Assembly (NCBI RefSeq): GCF_026126405.1 | Contig: NZ_JAFMTQ010000002.1 | Location: 186,001-250,000 of the forward strand | Direction: 5' to 3' | Length of the DNA: 64,000 nucleotides | From: Aureitalea sp. L0-47 | GTDB taxonomy: Bacteria > Bacteroidota > Bacteroidia > Flavobacteriales > Flavobacteriaceae | Shown here: positions 44,264 to 53,546 of the stretch, one piece after another | How positions within the stretch are numbered: position 1 is the stretch's first letter | Layout: each line of letters starts with the position of its first letter | Program-made: the position numbers and the translations under genes | Notes under the pieces: generated by a model | The model's database searches: none | What the model saw: the letters and a program-made list of their open reading frames with translations, nothing else | Told to the model about the DNA's origin: nothing

Positions 44264-45733
44264 ATGGAATCAATAGCAGCCCCATCTTGCAATACTTCAA
44301 CGCTTGCGCCTTATGTACCCTCCGGATCCAATCCCTGGAATGTTAGTAAGATAAAACACGTGTATCGTAGGCTCGGCTTTAGTGCTTCCCAGGACACAGT
44401 AGATCTGGCTCTTGCTCAAACGCCGGATCAATTTATAGATACCCTCGTAGATACAGCCTTTGCTACTCCTCCAACAACAGCTCCGCCATGGGGTTACTGG
44501 GCAGTGAGTGATTTCACTGACTACGAGACTGAAAACAACCAGTATGTGTTCGATTGGAGAATTCAAACCGGAAACGACTTTATGGCGGAAGACCTCAGAG
44601 GCCGACTCTCGGGTTTCTGGATGAATCATTTCGTCACTGAACTCGAGGTCTATTTCTACTCGCCTTATCTTTTTCAGTATTATAACACCATACAAACCCA
44701 CGCCCTGGGTAATTTTAAAACTTTCGTACACGATATCGGTATTACGGGAGCCATGCTTTTTTACTTGAATGGTTACGAAAACACCAACGTGAATCCGAAT
44801 GAGAATTATGCCCGGGAATTGTTCGAGCTATTCACCCTGGGAGAAGGGAATGGGTATACCGAAACCGATATCACTGAGACGGCAAGAGCATTAACCGGCT
44901 ACAACCATTGGTTGGAACCGGGCGCACAGATCTATTTTGATGTTAGCACCCACGACACAGGCGTGAAATCAATTTTTGGTCAGGACGGGAACTGGGGATA
45001 TTCGGATGTGATCGATATACTGTTCCAGGAAAGAGGCATCGAAGTGTGTCGATTCATTTGTGAAAAACTCTACAAATTCTTCGTGAGTCCTTCAGTGGAT
45101 GCACTTATCACTATGGACATCATAGATCCGTTGGCTCAAACCATGTTTAGCAATAATTATGAACTCGTTCCCGTGTTGAAGCAATTATTCAAAAGTGAAC
45201 ATTTTTTCGATGACAGAGCAATAGGAGTGGTGATCAAGAGTCCGTTCGATACCATCTTTGGTTTTGTAAAAGAGACTAATTTCTTTTACGACAACAGCAT
45301 AATGGAGGCCTTCCTGTATTATTCCGGCCTGATGGGGCAGGAAATATACGACCCGCCTGATGTTTCAGGTTGGCAGCGGGACGAGGAATGGATCAATACT
45401 TCAACTCTTACCGGACGCTGGGAACTCATGGAAGTGTATGTAGGTTATCTATTCAATAATGGTTACGAGCTTACGCTTACAGATCTCGCAAAGGATCTAA
45501 CGAACAACAGCAACGACCCGGAATACATTACCCGGGTGGTAATAGATCATTTCGTTCCCAAGGAATTGCACACCCCTTCCGATTACGTGATCGCTACCGA
45601 TATCTTTAAATGGGATGTCCCCCAGAATTATTACGACACAGGCCAGTGGAATCTTGACTGGTCCACAGCTCCCTACCAAATGTTGTTGTTACTGAATCAT
45701 ATCGCCCGAATGCCCGAATTCCAATTAAAATAA
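44264..45733 (+). CDS. DUF1800 family protein
   Basis: The 489-residue protein is a DUF1800 member, shown by VYRRLGFSASQDTVDLAL, SGFWMNHFVTE, NPNENYARELFELFTLGEGNGYTE and YDPPDVSGWQRDEEWINT. DUF1800 is nearly always encoded next to DUF1501, as here (six-base gap). The pair is thought to act outside the cytosol, but the function is unknown. I see no classical signal peptide at its N-terminus, so its export, if any, may depend on the DUF1501 partner. Confidence 0.88.
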   Translation: MESIAAPSCNTSTLAPYVPSGSNPWNVSKIKHVYRRLGFSASQDTVDLALAQTPDQFIDTLVDTAFATPPTTAPPWGYWAVSDFTDYETENNQYVFDWRIQTGNDFMAEDLRGRLSGFWMNHFVTELEVYFYSPYLFQYYNTIQTHALGNFKTFVHDIGITGAMLFYLNGYENTNVNPNENYARELFELFTLGEGNGYTETDITETARALTGYNHWLEPGAQIYFDVSTHDTGVKSIFGQDGNWGYSDVIDILFQERGIEVCRFICEKLYKFFVSPSVDALITMDIIDPLAQTMFSNNYELVPVLKQLFKSEHFFDDRAIGVVIKSPFDTIFGFVKETNFFYDNSIMEAFLYYSGLMGQEIYDPPDVSGWQRDEEWINTSTLTGRWELMEVYVGYLFNNGYELTLTDLAKDLTNNSNDPEYITRVVIDHFVPKELHTPSDYVIATDIFKWDVPQNYYDTGQWNLDWSTAPYQMLLLLNHIARMPEFQLK

Positions 45734-45739
45734 CCTGCT

Positions 45740-47359
45740 ATGTGTGATCATAAGAACATTCCGAAGAAAAAAGCGTCCAAAGACGAAAAACACGTCCACG
45801 ACCAGGAACATGTTGAATGGAGCCGAAGATCCTTTATCCAGGCCCTGGGACTGGCAGGTGGTGGAAGTATCATGCTTGGAAATGCCGCGGTAACAGCCTC
45901 TAAACCCTCTCCTCTCTCCGTTGCACTGGCAGCGAGTGAGACAGATCGTATCATGGTGATCATTAGACTCAAGGGAGGAAATGACGGGCTAAATACCATT
46001 GTGCCTGTATACGATTACAGCAGCTATGCCAACCTCCGACCAACGATCCGACATCAGCAAAACGAACTCATCAACCTGGACGCCGATTTTGCCATTCCAA
46101 ATTACATGCAAAACATGGAAGTTTTGTGGGGTGAAGGACAAATGAAAGTGGTTCACGGGGTAGGCTACCCACAACAGAACTTATCACATTTCCGTTCCTC
46201 CGATATCTGGGCATCGGCCGCGGATACAGTGTTCGAACCAACGGGCTGGTGGGGCAGATACTATGAATATCTCTATCCGGATTACCTGATCAACCCTCCG
46301 GATGTTCCGCCCGCCATTCAAATTGGCAGTATTGGCAACCTGATCTTCGAAGGTCAGGATACGAACTATGCATTCTCTGTTGCAAATCCGCAGCAGTTAG
46401 AAAGCGTTGCACAAAACGGGCAATTACACGATCTAATGAACCTCCCGGACTGTGTCTATGGAGACAAGCTTTTCTTTATGAGGTCTACTACCAACACGAC
46501 CTTCACTTATGCGGGAGTGATCAACGATGCTTATATGAACTCCACCAACCAGGCGCCATACAGCGAAGAAGACCTTGCTACTCAAATGGCGATTGTGGCC
46601 CGGATGATAAAAGGTGACCTGGGAACCAAGGTATATATGGTGACCCTGGATGGTTTTGATACTCACGCCAACCAACCGGATGAACATCGTGCACTGCTGG
46701 AAGATCTTTCGGATACACTCCAGAATTTCTATACAGACCTGGAAGCAGCCGGAATGGAAAACAATGTGCTGTGTATGACGATCTCAGAATTTGGAAGAAG
46801 ACCGTACGAAAATGGTTCAACAGGTACGGATCACGGAGCGGCTTCACCGGTAATGCTCTTTGGCCCTGGATTGAATGGCAGCGGATTTGTTGGAGAACAC
46901 CCGGACCTGCTTACCTGGGATAACAATGACAATTTGATCCCAACAACGGATTTCAGACAAGTATATTCCAGCGTCCTGACCAATTGGTTCTGCCTGGATC
47001 CCTCAGTGATCGATCTCATATTACTGAATGAGCCCTACGATAACCTCGATCTGGGAATCGATTGTTCTCCTCTTTCTACCACCGATTTCCGGGACGTGAC
47101 AGCCTTTGTGCATGCACCGGTCTATAAAAACGACTCTGTCTATATTGAAATGAAGATGACAAATACAGGTCATGTAGACCTGAAGTTATACGATATTATG
47201 GGGAAAGAACTAGGCACACTGAAAAACGAAGTGCTCTTTCCCGGTGTACACTCCGTGGATGTGAAGAAAGCGATAGGAACACGATTGAGTTTCGGACAGT
47301 ATATCTACAGAATTTCAATGGGCGGTCAGTTTTATAGTAAGTCGCTCATGATCAAGTAG
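45740..47359 (+). CDS. DUF1501 protein with Tat signal and T9SS sorting domain
   Basis: The 539-residue protein begins with a twin-arginine signal after a charged stretch (SRRSFIQALGLAGGGSIMLG, about residues 29-48). The DUF1501 domain is of the alkaline phosphatase/sulfatase-like fold (IIRLKGGNDGLNTIVP, SEFGRRPYENGSTGTDHGAA). The C-terminus has a type IX sorting module (LKLYDIMGKELGT, GQYIYRISMGG, KSLMIK). So it seems to leave the cytosol folded through Tat and cross the outer membrane by T9SS. It pairs with DUF1800. Confidence 0.88.
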   Translation: MCDHKNIPKKKASKDEKHVHDQEHVEWSRRSFIQALGLAGGGSIMLGNAAVTASKPSPLSVALAASETDRIMVIIRLKGGNDGLNTIVPVYDYSSYANLRPTIRHQQNELINLDADFAIPNYMQNMEVLWGEGQMKVVHGVGYPQQNLSHFRSSDIWASAADTVFEPTGWWGRYYEYLYPDYLINPPDVPPAIQIGSIGNLIFEGQDTNYAFSVANPQQLESVAQNGQLHDLMNLPDCVYGDKLFFMRSTTNTTFTYAGVINDAYMNSTNQAPYSEEDLATQMAIVARMIKGDLGTKVYMVTLDGFDTHANQPDEHRALLEDLSDTLQNFYTDLEAAGMENNVLCMTISEFGRRPYENGSTGTDHGAASPVMLFGPGLNGSGFVGEHPDLLTWDNNDNLIPTTDFRQVYSSVLTNWFCLDPSVIDLILLNEPYDNLDLGIDCSPLSTTDFRDVTAFVHAPVYKNDSVYIEMKMTNTGHVDLKLYDIMGKELGTLKNEVLFPGVHSVDVKKAIGTRLSFGQYIYRISMGGQFYSKSLMIK

Positions 47360-47384
47360 CAGATCAAATTTCTTTTTTCTGAAG

Positions 47385-47409
47385 AGTCTTCTTCTGTAGG
47401 AAGACTTTT
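47385..47409 (+). terminator. Terminator after DUF1501 gene
   Basis: The arms AGTCTTC and GAAGACT form a seven-base stem with an eight-base loop followed by TTT. It lies 25 bases after the stop. Confidence 0.6.
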
Positions 47410-47445
47410 CCGTTTAGCGGTACATCGTTCCGAAGATAAAATCCC

Positions 47446-47453
47446 TATTTTTG
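47446..47453 (+). promoter_or_regulatory. Putative -7 box (TATTTTTG) for metG
   Basis: TATTTTTG matches TAnnTTTG exactly, 32 bases before the metG ATG, and follows a terminator. No clear TTG occurs at the -33 position. Confidence 0.45.
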
Positions 47454-47485
47454 TGCTTGTTCAAGTATAACAGTTCGAAATCCCG

Positions 47486-49549
47486 ATGAGTAGCACCAAC
47501 CCGAAACGAATAACCATTACTGCGGCACTTCCTTACACCAATGGCCCGGTACATATTGGTCACCTGGCAGGAGTGTACGTTCCCGCCGATATCTATGCCC
47601 GCTATCAACGCATGGTAGGCAAAGATGTTCTCTTCGTTTGCGGAAGTGACGAGCACGGTGTCCCGATCACCCTAAAAGCTAAAAAAGAAGGAATTACCCC
47701 TCAGCAAGTAGTGGATAAGTACCATGAGATCATTAAAAAGTCATTTTCCGAATTCGGAATTTCCTTCGACAATTACTCCAGGACCTCCGCAAAGATCCAT
47801 CATGAAACAGCTTCGGAGTTTTTCAAAAAACTACATGAAGATGGGAAATTTACAGAGCAGATCACCGAACAACTATACGATGAGGAAGCAGGACAGTTTT
47901 TGGCAGATCGCTTCGTTGTTGGAACTTGCCCGAAATGCGGCTACGACGAAAGTTACGGGGATCAGTGCGAGAACTGTGGGACTTCACACAATGCCACCGA
48001 CCTAATCAATCCAAAGAGCGCTATTAGCGGTAGTAAGCCGGTAACTAAGAAAACCAAACACTGGTTTCTGCCACTGGATCAATACGAGAGCTGGCTTAAA
48101 GAATGGATCGTTAAAGGGCATAAAAAAGACTGGAAAACCAACGTATACGGACAGTGTAAATCCTGGATCGACGATGGACTAAGGCCCAGAGCGGTAACCC
48201 GCGACCTTGACTGGGGAATTCCCGTACCGGCTGAAGGTGGCGAAGGCAAAGTCCTCTACGTCTGGTTCGATGCACCTATCGGTTATATTTCTTCTACCAG
48301 GGAATGGGCCGAAAGAGAAGGCAAGGACTGGGAACCTTACTGGAAAGATAAGGATACCAAGCTCTTACATTTCATTGGAAAAGACAATATCGTTTTTCAC
48401 TGTATCATCTTCCCTTCCATGCTGAAAGCCGAAGGTAGTTATATCCTGCCGGATAACGTACCCGCTAACGAATTCCTTAACCTGGAAGGCAACAAAATTT
48501 CTACCAGTAAGAACTGGGCTGTGTGGCTACATGAATATTTGCAAGAGTTCCCGGGTCAGCAAGACGTACTTCGCTATGTATTAACTGCAAATGCTCCGGA
48601 GAGCAAGGACAACGACTTTACCTGGGCTGATTTCCAGGCGAGGAATAACAACGAACTGGTAGCGATCTTCGGGAACTTTGTGAATCGCGTAGTAGTGCTC
48701 ACCAACAAATATTATGACGGTCATGTCCCAAAACGGGGTGAATTCACACAAGTAGACATTGACACCTTGAAAGAACTAAAAGCTGCTCCGGATGTGATCG
48801 CGAGTTCGATTGAGCGTTACCGTTTCCGCGAGGCACAAGGGAAACTTATTGATGTCGCCCGCCTTGGGAATAAATACCTGGCCGATGAAGAGCCCTGGAA
48901 GACCATTAAAACCGACGAGGAGCGAACTCAAACGATCATGTATGTAGCGCTTCAGATCGCATCAGCGCTTTCGGTATTGTGTGAACCCTTCTTACCGCAT
49001 ACAGCGGATAGGCTGAAAGGGATCCTTCGCTTTGCTCTGAATGACACAAGCTGGAAGGACATTTCAGAAAAAGAAGAACTTCTGCCGGGAGGTCATCAAA
49101 TAGGCCCCTCCGAATTACTCTTCAGCAAAATAGAAGACGAGCAGATCCAGGAGCAACTAGACAAGCTGGAGGCAAGCAAAAAAGCAAATGAAATTATGAA
49201 CGCATCCGCAGAACCACAAAAAGAGACCATCACTTTTGAAGATTTTACCAAACTCGATATGCGGGTAGGTACCATTATTTCTGCTGAAAAGATGCCAAAG
49301 ACCAAAAAGCTGCTGGTTCTAAAAGTAGATACCGGTATTGACACCCGAACCATCGTTTCCGGTATTGCCGAAAGTTTCTCTGCTGAAGAAGTAGTAGGTA
49401 AACGTGTGACAGTATTGGTGAACCTGGCGCCTCGCCCGCTTCGAGGTGTGGACAGTGAGGGTATGATCCTCATGACAGAAACACCGGATGGGAAATTGGT
49501 CTTCGTTAATCCCGATGATGACGTTCCTAACGGGGCAAGTATTAGCTAA
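47486..49549 (+). CDS. metG: Methionyl-tRNA synthetase
   Basis: The 687-residue enzyme charges tRNA-Met. The HIGH motif is seen as GPVHIGHL, the zinc knuckle as [18 protein letters not shown] (four Cys), and KMSKS as the variant NKISTSKNW. The anticodon-binding domain follows, and a C-terminal Trbp111-like tRNA-binding domain ([20 protein letters not shown]) ends the protein. The stop abuts the HDAC-like gene's ATG directly. Confidence 0.97.
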   Translation: MSSTNPKRITITAALPYTNGPVHIGHLAGVYVPADIYARYQRMVGKDVLFVCGSDEHGVPITLKAKKEGITPQQVVDKYHEIIKKSFSEFGISFDNYSRTSAKIHHETASEFFKKLHEDGKFTEQITEQLYDEEAGQFLADRFVVGTCPKCGYDESYGDQCENCGTSHNATDLINPKSAISGSKPVTKKTKHWFLPLDQYESWLKEWIVKGHKKDWKTNVYGQCKSWIDDGLRPRAVTRDLDWGIPVPAEGGEGKVLYVWFDAPIGYISSTREWAEREGKDWEPYWKDKDTKLLHFIGKDNIVFHCIIFPSMLKAEGSYILPDNVPANEFLNLEGNKISTSKNWAVWLHEYLQEFPGQQDVLRYVLTANAPESKDNDFTWADFQARNNNELVAIFGNFVNRVVVLTNKYYDGHVPKRGEFTQVDIDTLKELKAAPDVIASSIERYRFREAQGKLIDVARLGNKYLADEEPWKTIKTDEERTQTIMYVALQIASALSVLCEPFLPHTADRLKGILRFALNDTSWKDISEKEELLPGGHQIGPSELLFSKIEDEQIQEQLDKLEASKKANEIMNASAEPQKETITFEDFTKLDMRVGTIISAEKMPKTKKLLVLKVDTGIDTRTIVSGIAESFSAEEVVGKRVTVLVNLAPRPLRGVDSEGMILMTETPDGKLVFVNPDDDVPNGASIS

Positions 49550-50452
49550 ATGCTTAAGATTGCCTGGCTCCCCATTTACAAGCATCCACTGCCCGAAGGG
49601 CATCGTTTTCCCATGGAAAAATACGACCTGTTGCCACGGCAATTGCTCCATGAAGGTACCTGTACTCCCGATAATTTCTTTGAGCCTGAAATAGCTTCGA
49701 AGGAGATTATTTCGCTGGTACACGACCCACAGTATATATCAGATCTGAATAATCTTGCCCTGGACCGTGCTGCTATTCGAAAACTTGGTTTCCCTTTATC
49801 GGCTGAGCTCGTAGAACGAGAATACCGCATCACCCGAGGTACTATGGATGGTTGTGAATTCGCCTTGAAAAACGGCATCGCGATGAATATTGCGGGTGGC
49901 ACTCATCACGCTTACACCGATCACGGTGAGGCTTTCTGCCTGTTCAACGACCAGGCGGTGGCCGCTAGATACCTTCAACAGAAACAATTGGCAGATAAAA
50001 TACTCATTGTAGACCTTGATGTACACCAGGGAAACGGTACGGCGGAGATCTTTGAAGGAGATGATTCGGTGTTTACTTTTTCCATGCATGGTGCCAAGAA
50101 CTATCCCTTCAGAAAAGAAAAAAGTGATTTAGATATAGCATTACCCGACGGGACCGATGATCCAACGTACCTACGTATGTTAAAAGATACCCTGCCCGTA
50201 TTGATAGAAGATGTATCCCCGGATTTTATCTTCTACCTCAGTGGGGTTGACATAGTTAGTACCGACAAACTAGGTCGCCTTGGTTGTACCGTTGAAGGCT
50301 GCAAAGAGCGTGATCGATTTGTACTTCAGACATGTAAAGATGTACAGATCCCCGTTCAGGTAAGTATGGGTGGAGGGTATTCGAAGGATATTAAGATCAT
50401 AGTAGATGCACATGCCAATACCTATCGCATCGCACAGGAAATTTTCTTCTAA
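49550..50452 (+). CDS. Histone deacetylase-family hydrolase
   Basis: The 300-residue protein is a class of HDAC/AcuC-like zinc amidohydrolase. The active-site His pair is in GGTHHAYTDHGEAFC, zinc ligands are in IVDLDVHQGNGTAEIF (Asp, His), and the last Asp is in SGVDIVSTDKLGRL. Bacterial members deacetylate acetyl-CoA synthetase, polyamines or other small amides; the target here is not known. It starts directly after the metG stop and its end overlaps a small minus-strand gene. Confidence 0.9.
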   Translation: MLKIAWLPIYKHPLPEGHRFPMEKYDLLPRQLLHEGTCTPDNFFEPEIASKEIISLVHDPQYISDLNNLALDRAAIRKLGFPLSAELVEREYRITRGTMDGCEFALKNGIAMNIAGGTHHAYTDHGEAFCLFNDQAVAARYLQQKQLADKILIVDLDVHQGNGTAEIFEGDDSVFTFSMHGAKNYPFRKEKSDLDIALPDGTDDPTYLRMLKDTLPVLIEDVSPDFIFYLSGVDIVSTDKLGRLGCTVEGCKERDRFVLQTCKDVQIPVQVSMGGGYSKDIKIIVDAHANTYRIAQEIFF

Positions 50453-50592
50453 TCGGATTCCTTATCCGAATCCTCTTCCTGTTCATCTCCCTTCCTCGGT
50501 TGCATTTTCCTGATCAGGTAAATAAACCCAACTACGAAATGAAGCAATACTATACCTCCAACAATATAAATCCAGGTATTTGAATCTCTCAT
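50449..50592 (-). CDS. 47-residue single-helix membrane peptide
   Basis: An ATG at 50592 on the minus strand opens a 47-residue frame with one membrane helix (WIYIVGGIVLLHFVVGFIYL) and a charged tail rich in Glu, Asp and Lys. The composition fits a real small membrane protein, and the stop overlaps the HDAC-like stop by four bases. No family is recognised. Confidence 0.6.
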   Translation of the reverse strand: MRDSNTWIYIVGGIVLLHFVVGFIYLIRKMQPRKGDEQEEDSDKESD

Positions 50593-50709
50593 AGGAGTTC
50601 GTTTTCAGGCTAACAAAAATATAACCTGGAATTAATGATAAAATTGACAATGGTCATTCCTCCTATTAAAGAATAAGCGGTAATTTGCAATCTCTTAAAA
50701 CAATACCCC

Positions 50710-51978
50710 ATGAGAATAGTAACTGCCGAGCAAGCCGTATCCATCGTGAAGAGCAATGACAATGTATTCTTCCAGGGCGCGGCCATGACCCCCAACCTGC
50801 TAATAGACAAGCTATGTGAACGATACGAAGAACTGGAAAACGTTCAGTTATTCCATGTTCACACTGAAGGTGAAGCTCGTTATATGCATGAACCTTATGA
50901 TAAATCCTTTAACGTTTTTAGCTTCTTTGTAGGAGCCAATGTACGTAAGGGAGTTAATACCAATAAAGGGGACTACATCCCTATTTTCCTATCTGAGATC
51001 CATCTCTTGTTCAAAAGGAATATCATTCCTTTAGACGTGGCCTTTATACAGGTTTCCCCACCGGATGTTCACGGATTCTGTTCATTAGGAGTTTCCGTAG
51101 ATATTGCCCTACCGGCACTCGACCGTGCGAAGAAAGTAGTGGCCCTGGTGAACCCACAGGTGCCTCGTACTCACGGGGATGGGATCATTCACATCAATAG
51201 AATAGATTACGGAGTTCATATCGACAAACCCATTCATTACGCACCTTATGGAGAGCCGTCGGAAATTGAAATGCAAATCGGGCGCCATGTTGCCGAATTG
51301 GTTGAAGACGGTGCTACACTGCAAATGGGGATAGGAAACATCCCGAATGCCGTGTTGAGCAATCTTACCAATCACAAACGCCTGGGTATCGATACGGAGA
51401 TGTTCAGTGATGGTATTCTTCCTCTTTTAGAAAAAGGTGTAATCACCGGTGAAGATAAGTACATCAAGAAAGATAAGATCGTGACCTGCTTCGCCATGGG
51501 ATCCCAACGATTGTATGATTTTGTGCACAACAACCCATCTGTCCACTTCAAAGCCGCTTCCTATACCAATGATACACATAGAATACGGTTACAATCAAAG
51601 ATGACGGCCATTAACTCCGCTGTTGAGATCGACTTTACGGGTCAGATCTGTGCCGATACCATTGGGCCGTATCAGTATTCAGGAGTAGGAGGACAAATGG
51701 ACTTTATCCGCGGCGCATCACTTTCAGAAGGAGGTAAACCTATCATAGCGATGCCTTCATCAACAAAAAGAGGTGAATCTAAAATTGTTCCTTTCTTAAA
51801 GGAAGGTGCTGGAGTAACTACCACTCGTGCACACGTCCATTACGTGGCCACAGAGTATGGAGTAGTAAATCTATTTGGAAAGAGCCTTAAGCAACGGGCC
51901 AAATCATTAATCTCCATTGCCCACCCGGATCACCAGGATCACCTGACCAGGGAAATGGTGGAACGATTCAAACTATAA
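50710..51978 (+). CDS. Acetyl-CoA hydrolase/transferase family protein
   Basis: The 422-residue enzyme belongs to the acetyl-CoA hydrolase/CoA-transferase family. The N-terminal part has VFFQGAAMTPNLLID. The C-terminal part has the GVGGQMDFIRGA CoA-binding loop and the conserved TLQMGIGNIPNAVL. It resembles 4-hydroxybutyrate/acetate CoA-transferases, but it could also be a succinyl-CoA or propionate CoA-transferase. It is monocistronic with a strong terminator. Confidence 0.88.
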   Translation: MRIVTAEQAVSIVKSNDNVFFQGAAMTPNLLIDKLCERYEELENVQLFHVHTEGEARYMHEPYDKSFNVFSFFVGANVRKGVNTNKGDYIPIFLSEIHLLFKRNIIPLDVAFIQVSPPDVHGFCSLGVSVDIALPALDRAKKVVALVNPQVPRTHGDGIIHINRIDYGVHIDKPIHYAPYGEPSEIEMQIGRHVAELVEDGATLQMGIGNIPNAVLSNLTNHKRLGIDTEMFSDGILPLLEKGVITGEDKYIKKDKIVTCFAMGSQRLYDFVHNNPSVHFKAASYTNDTHRIRLQSKMTAINSAVEIDFTGQICADTIGPYQYSGVGGQMDFIRGASLSEGGKPIIAMPSSTKRGESKIVPFLKEGAGVTTTRAHVHYVATEYGVVNLFGKSLKQRAKSLISIAHPDHQDHLTREMVERFKL

Positions 51979-51983
51979 AAAAA

Positions 51984-52010
51984 GCGCCGGGAAATTCCCG
52001 GCGCCTTCCT
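51984..52010 (+). terminator. Terminator after CoA-transferase gene
   Basis: A GC-rich nine-base stem (GCGCCGGGA / TCCCGGCGC) with a tiny loop is followed by a T-rich stretch (CTTCCTTTTC). It separates this gene from the contractile injection locus. Confidence 0.85.
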
Positions 52011-52124
52011 TTTCTCAGCTTATTTATTTCCAGCGAAGATGTCCTTCAGCTGTACTTTCTTATTTTGCTTATTAAAAAATTAAGATCCGTAAAAACACTT
52101 ACTGCTGATCCACTATATTATTGC

Positions 52125-52132
52125 TACCTTTA
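52125..52132 (+). promoter_or_regulatory. Putative -7 box (TACCTTTA) for the contractile injection locus
   Basis: TACCTTTA is one base from TAnnTTTG and lies 25 bases before the first gene, with a terminator upstream. The same octamer occurs at 22169 and 60740. No -33 TTG is evident, so an accessory factor could be needed. Confidence 0.35.
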
Positions 52133-52157
52133 AGTAAACTAACTGATCCTTCCAAAT

Positions 52158-52733
52158 ATGATTTCAAAAGCAATAGGCTTCCTGACGGAGTTTCTTAATA
52201 GGCATCTTAAACTTACCTGCGGATTAGATCACGATATCGTCGTTGCCAGTAACCTTGTGAATCCGGACGGGAGCATCACAGAAAACATTCAGGATAAGAT
52301 CGTGGTATCGGTGATAAATATGGAACAAGAAACTTACATGAAATCTCACAATCATTATATGACCGATGGTGGGGACTCCTTCCGAAAGGCAGCGCCGCCC
52401 GTACATTTAAATATTCACCTTCTTATTTCAGCCAATTACAATTCAAAAAAGTACCTTGAAGCACTTAAAATGCTCTCATCAGTAATCACCACTTTGCAGT
52501 CGTATCCATTTTTCATAAAACAGGAGCATCCCGATATGCAGGATCCTCTCTCAAAATTGACTCTCGAGTTCATGAATTTACCAGTGAATGAACTCAGCAA
52601 TATTTGGAATGGAATCGGCACCAAATATGTTCCCTCGATTCTTTACAAAATGAGAATAATAACGCTCGAAGATACTAAGATGAGAAAAGAAATCCCCGGA
52701 ATAACAGGCCTTGAAGGCGAAACTGAATCATAA
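52158..52733 (+). CDS. eCIS Pvc16-like protein (DUF4255)
   Basis: The 191-residue protein matches the DUF4255/Pvc16 N-terminal family, which forms the terminal cap of extracellular contractile injection systems. Family features are ISKAIGFLTEFLNRHL at the start, the SVINMEQETYMK region, and PPVHLNIHLLISANYNSKKYLEAL. It is the first gene of a nine-gene run on one strand. Confidence 0.85.
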   Translation: MISKAIGFLTEFLNRHLKLTCGLDHDIVVASNLVNPDGSITENIQDKIVVSVINMEQETYMKSHNHYMTDGGDSFRKAAPPVHLNIHLLISANYNSKKYLEALKMLSSVITTLQSYPFFIKQEHPDMQDPLSKLTLEFMNLPVNELSNIWNGIGTKYVPSILYKMRIITLEDTKMRKEIPGITGLEGETES

Positions 52734-52736
52734 GAT

Positions 52737-53546
52737 ATGAATGCATACTATCATAGATTTCTAACTGTTGAAATTACCCATTCATATTTCGAGAGCGGAA
52801 TATCTCAAAGCTTCGAACTACAGCCTTTTCAGGACACAATTACAGTCCTTAAAAATCACAGGATATTACTTCGGAAGGAACGTAACCGTTTTGCCTTTTA
52901 TGCTGGATCAAATGACCAGGATAATTTTGATATAGCCACGGAACTATCTGGTCTGGGGTTACTTCAGTTTCAACTGCTGAACAATGATCCGTTGTTTACA
53001 ACCTATACTTCAAATGTTCCGATGAACATGCAGGGTACCCTCTATATCAAGAATGTAGCAGATAAAAATGAACTTCAAATGGACTTTGGCCCTGCAAATG
53101 AACAAACCGATATCAATGCCATTGGTGTCGTGCTACTGGACACTCAACCTCTGGTAGCGCAAAACAACCCGGAGCTAACTCTTTCGCTTTCCTTTACCAC
53201 TCGTGAATTACTGTGGGAATATCAATTTGTAATTCCTGAATCGAGAAATATGGAGGTAAGCAATCTTCAAATAGAAGGAATTGGGAATGAAAACTATGTG
53301 GGGCCAGTGGATGGGACTCTCATGGAAACTCAGAAAACCAAGGTAATGACAAGTGATAGGCCGGTAGCTCTTACGCAGAAACTGAGTAAATACCCAACCT
53401 TGAAATTGAATTACCTCGATACCATTACAAATTCGGCCAAGGAGCTGGAAATGAAACTTCCCAATCCTAGTCCGGAATCAATACGAACTGAATTAAGGGA
53501 TGGAGCATTGATTCCATACCTGGTAACAACCATAGTATATGTCTGA
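52737..53546 (+). CDS. Unknown beta-rich protein of the eCIS locus
   Basis: The 269-residue protein has no domain I recognise. The first part is strand-rich (FLTVEITHSYFESGISQSFELQP, ILLRKERNRFAFYAG), the middle has an Ig- or jelly-roll-like pattern (LSLSFTTRELLWEYQFVIPE), and the end (DGALIPYLVTTIVYV) is again hydrophobic strand. It overlaps the sheath gene by eight bases and follows the cap gene by three, so it is part of the same translational unit. A cap-, collar- or adaptor-type role is a guess from position. Confidence 0.65.
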   Translation: MNAYYHRFLTVEITHSYFESGISQSFELQPFQDTITVLKNHRILLRKERNRFAFYAGSNDQDNFDIATELSGLGLLQFQLLNNDPLFTTYTSNVPMNMQGTLYIKNVADKNELQMDFGPANEQTDINAIGVVLLDTQPLVAQNNPELTLSLSFTTRELLWEYQFVIPESRNMEVSNLQIEGIGNENYVGPVDGTLMETQKTKVMTSDRPVALTQKLSKYPTLKLNYLDTITNSAKELEMKLPNPSPESIRTELRDGALIPYLVTTIVYV

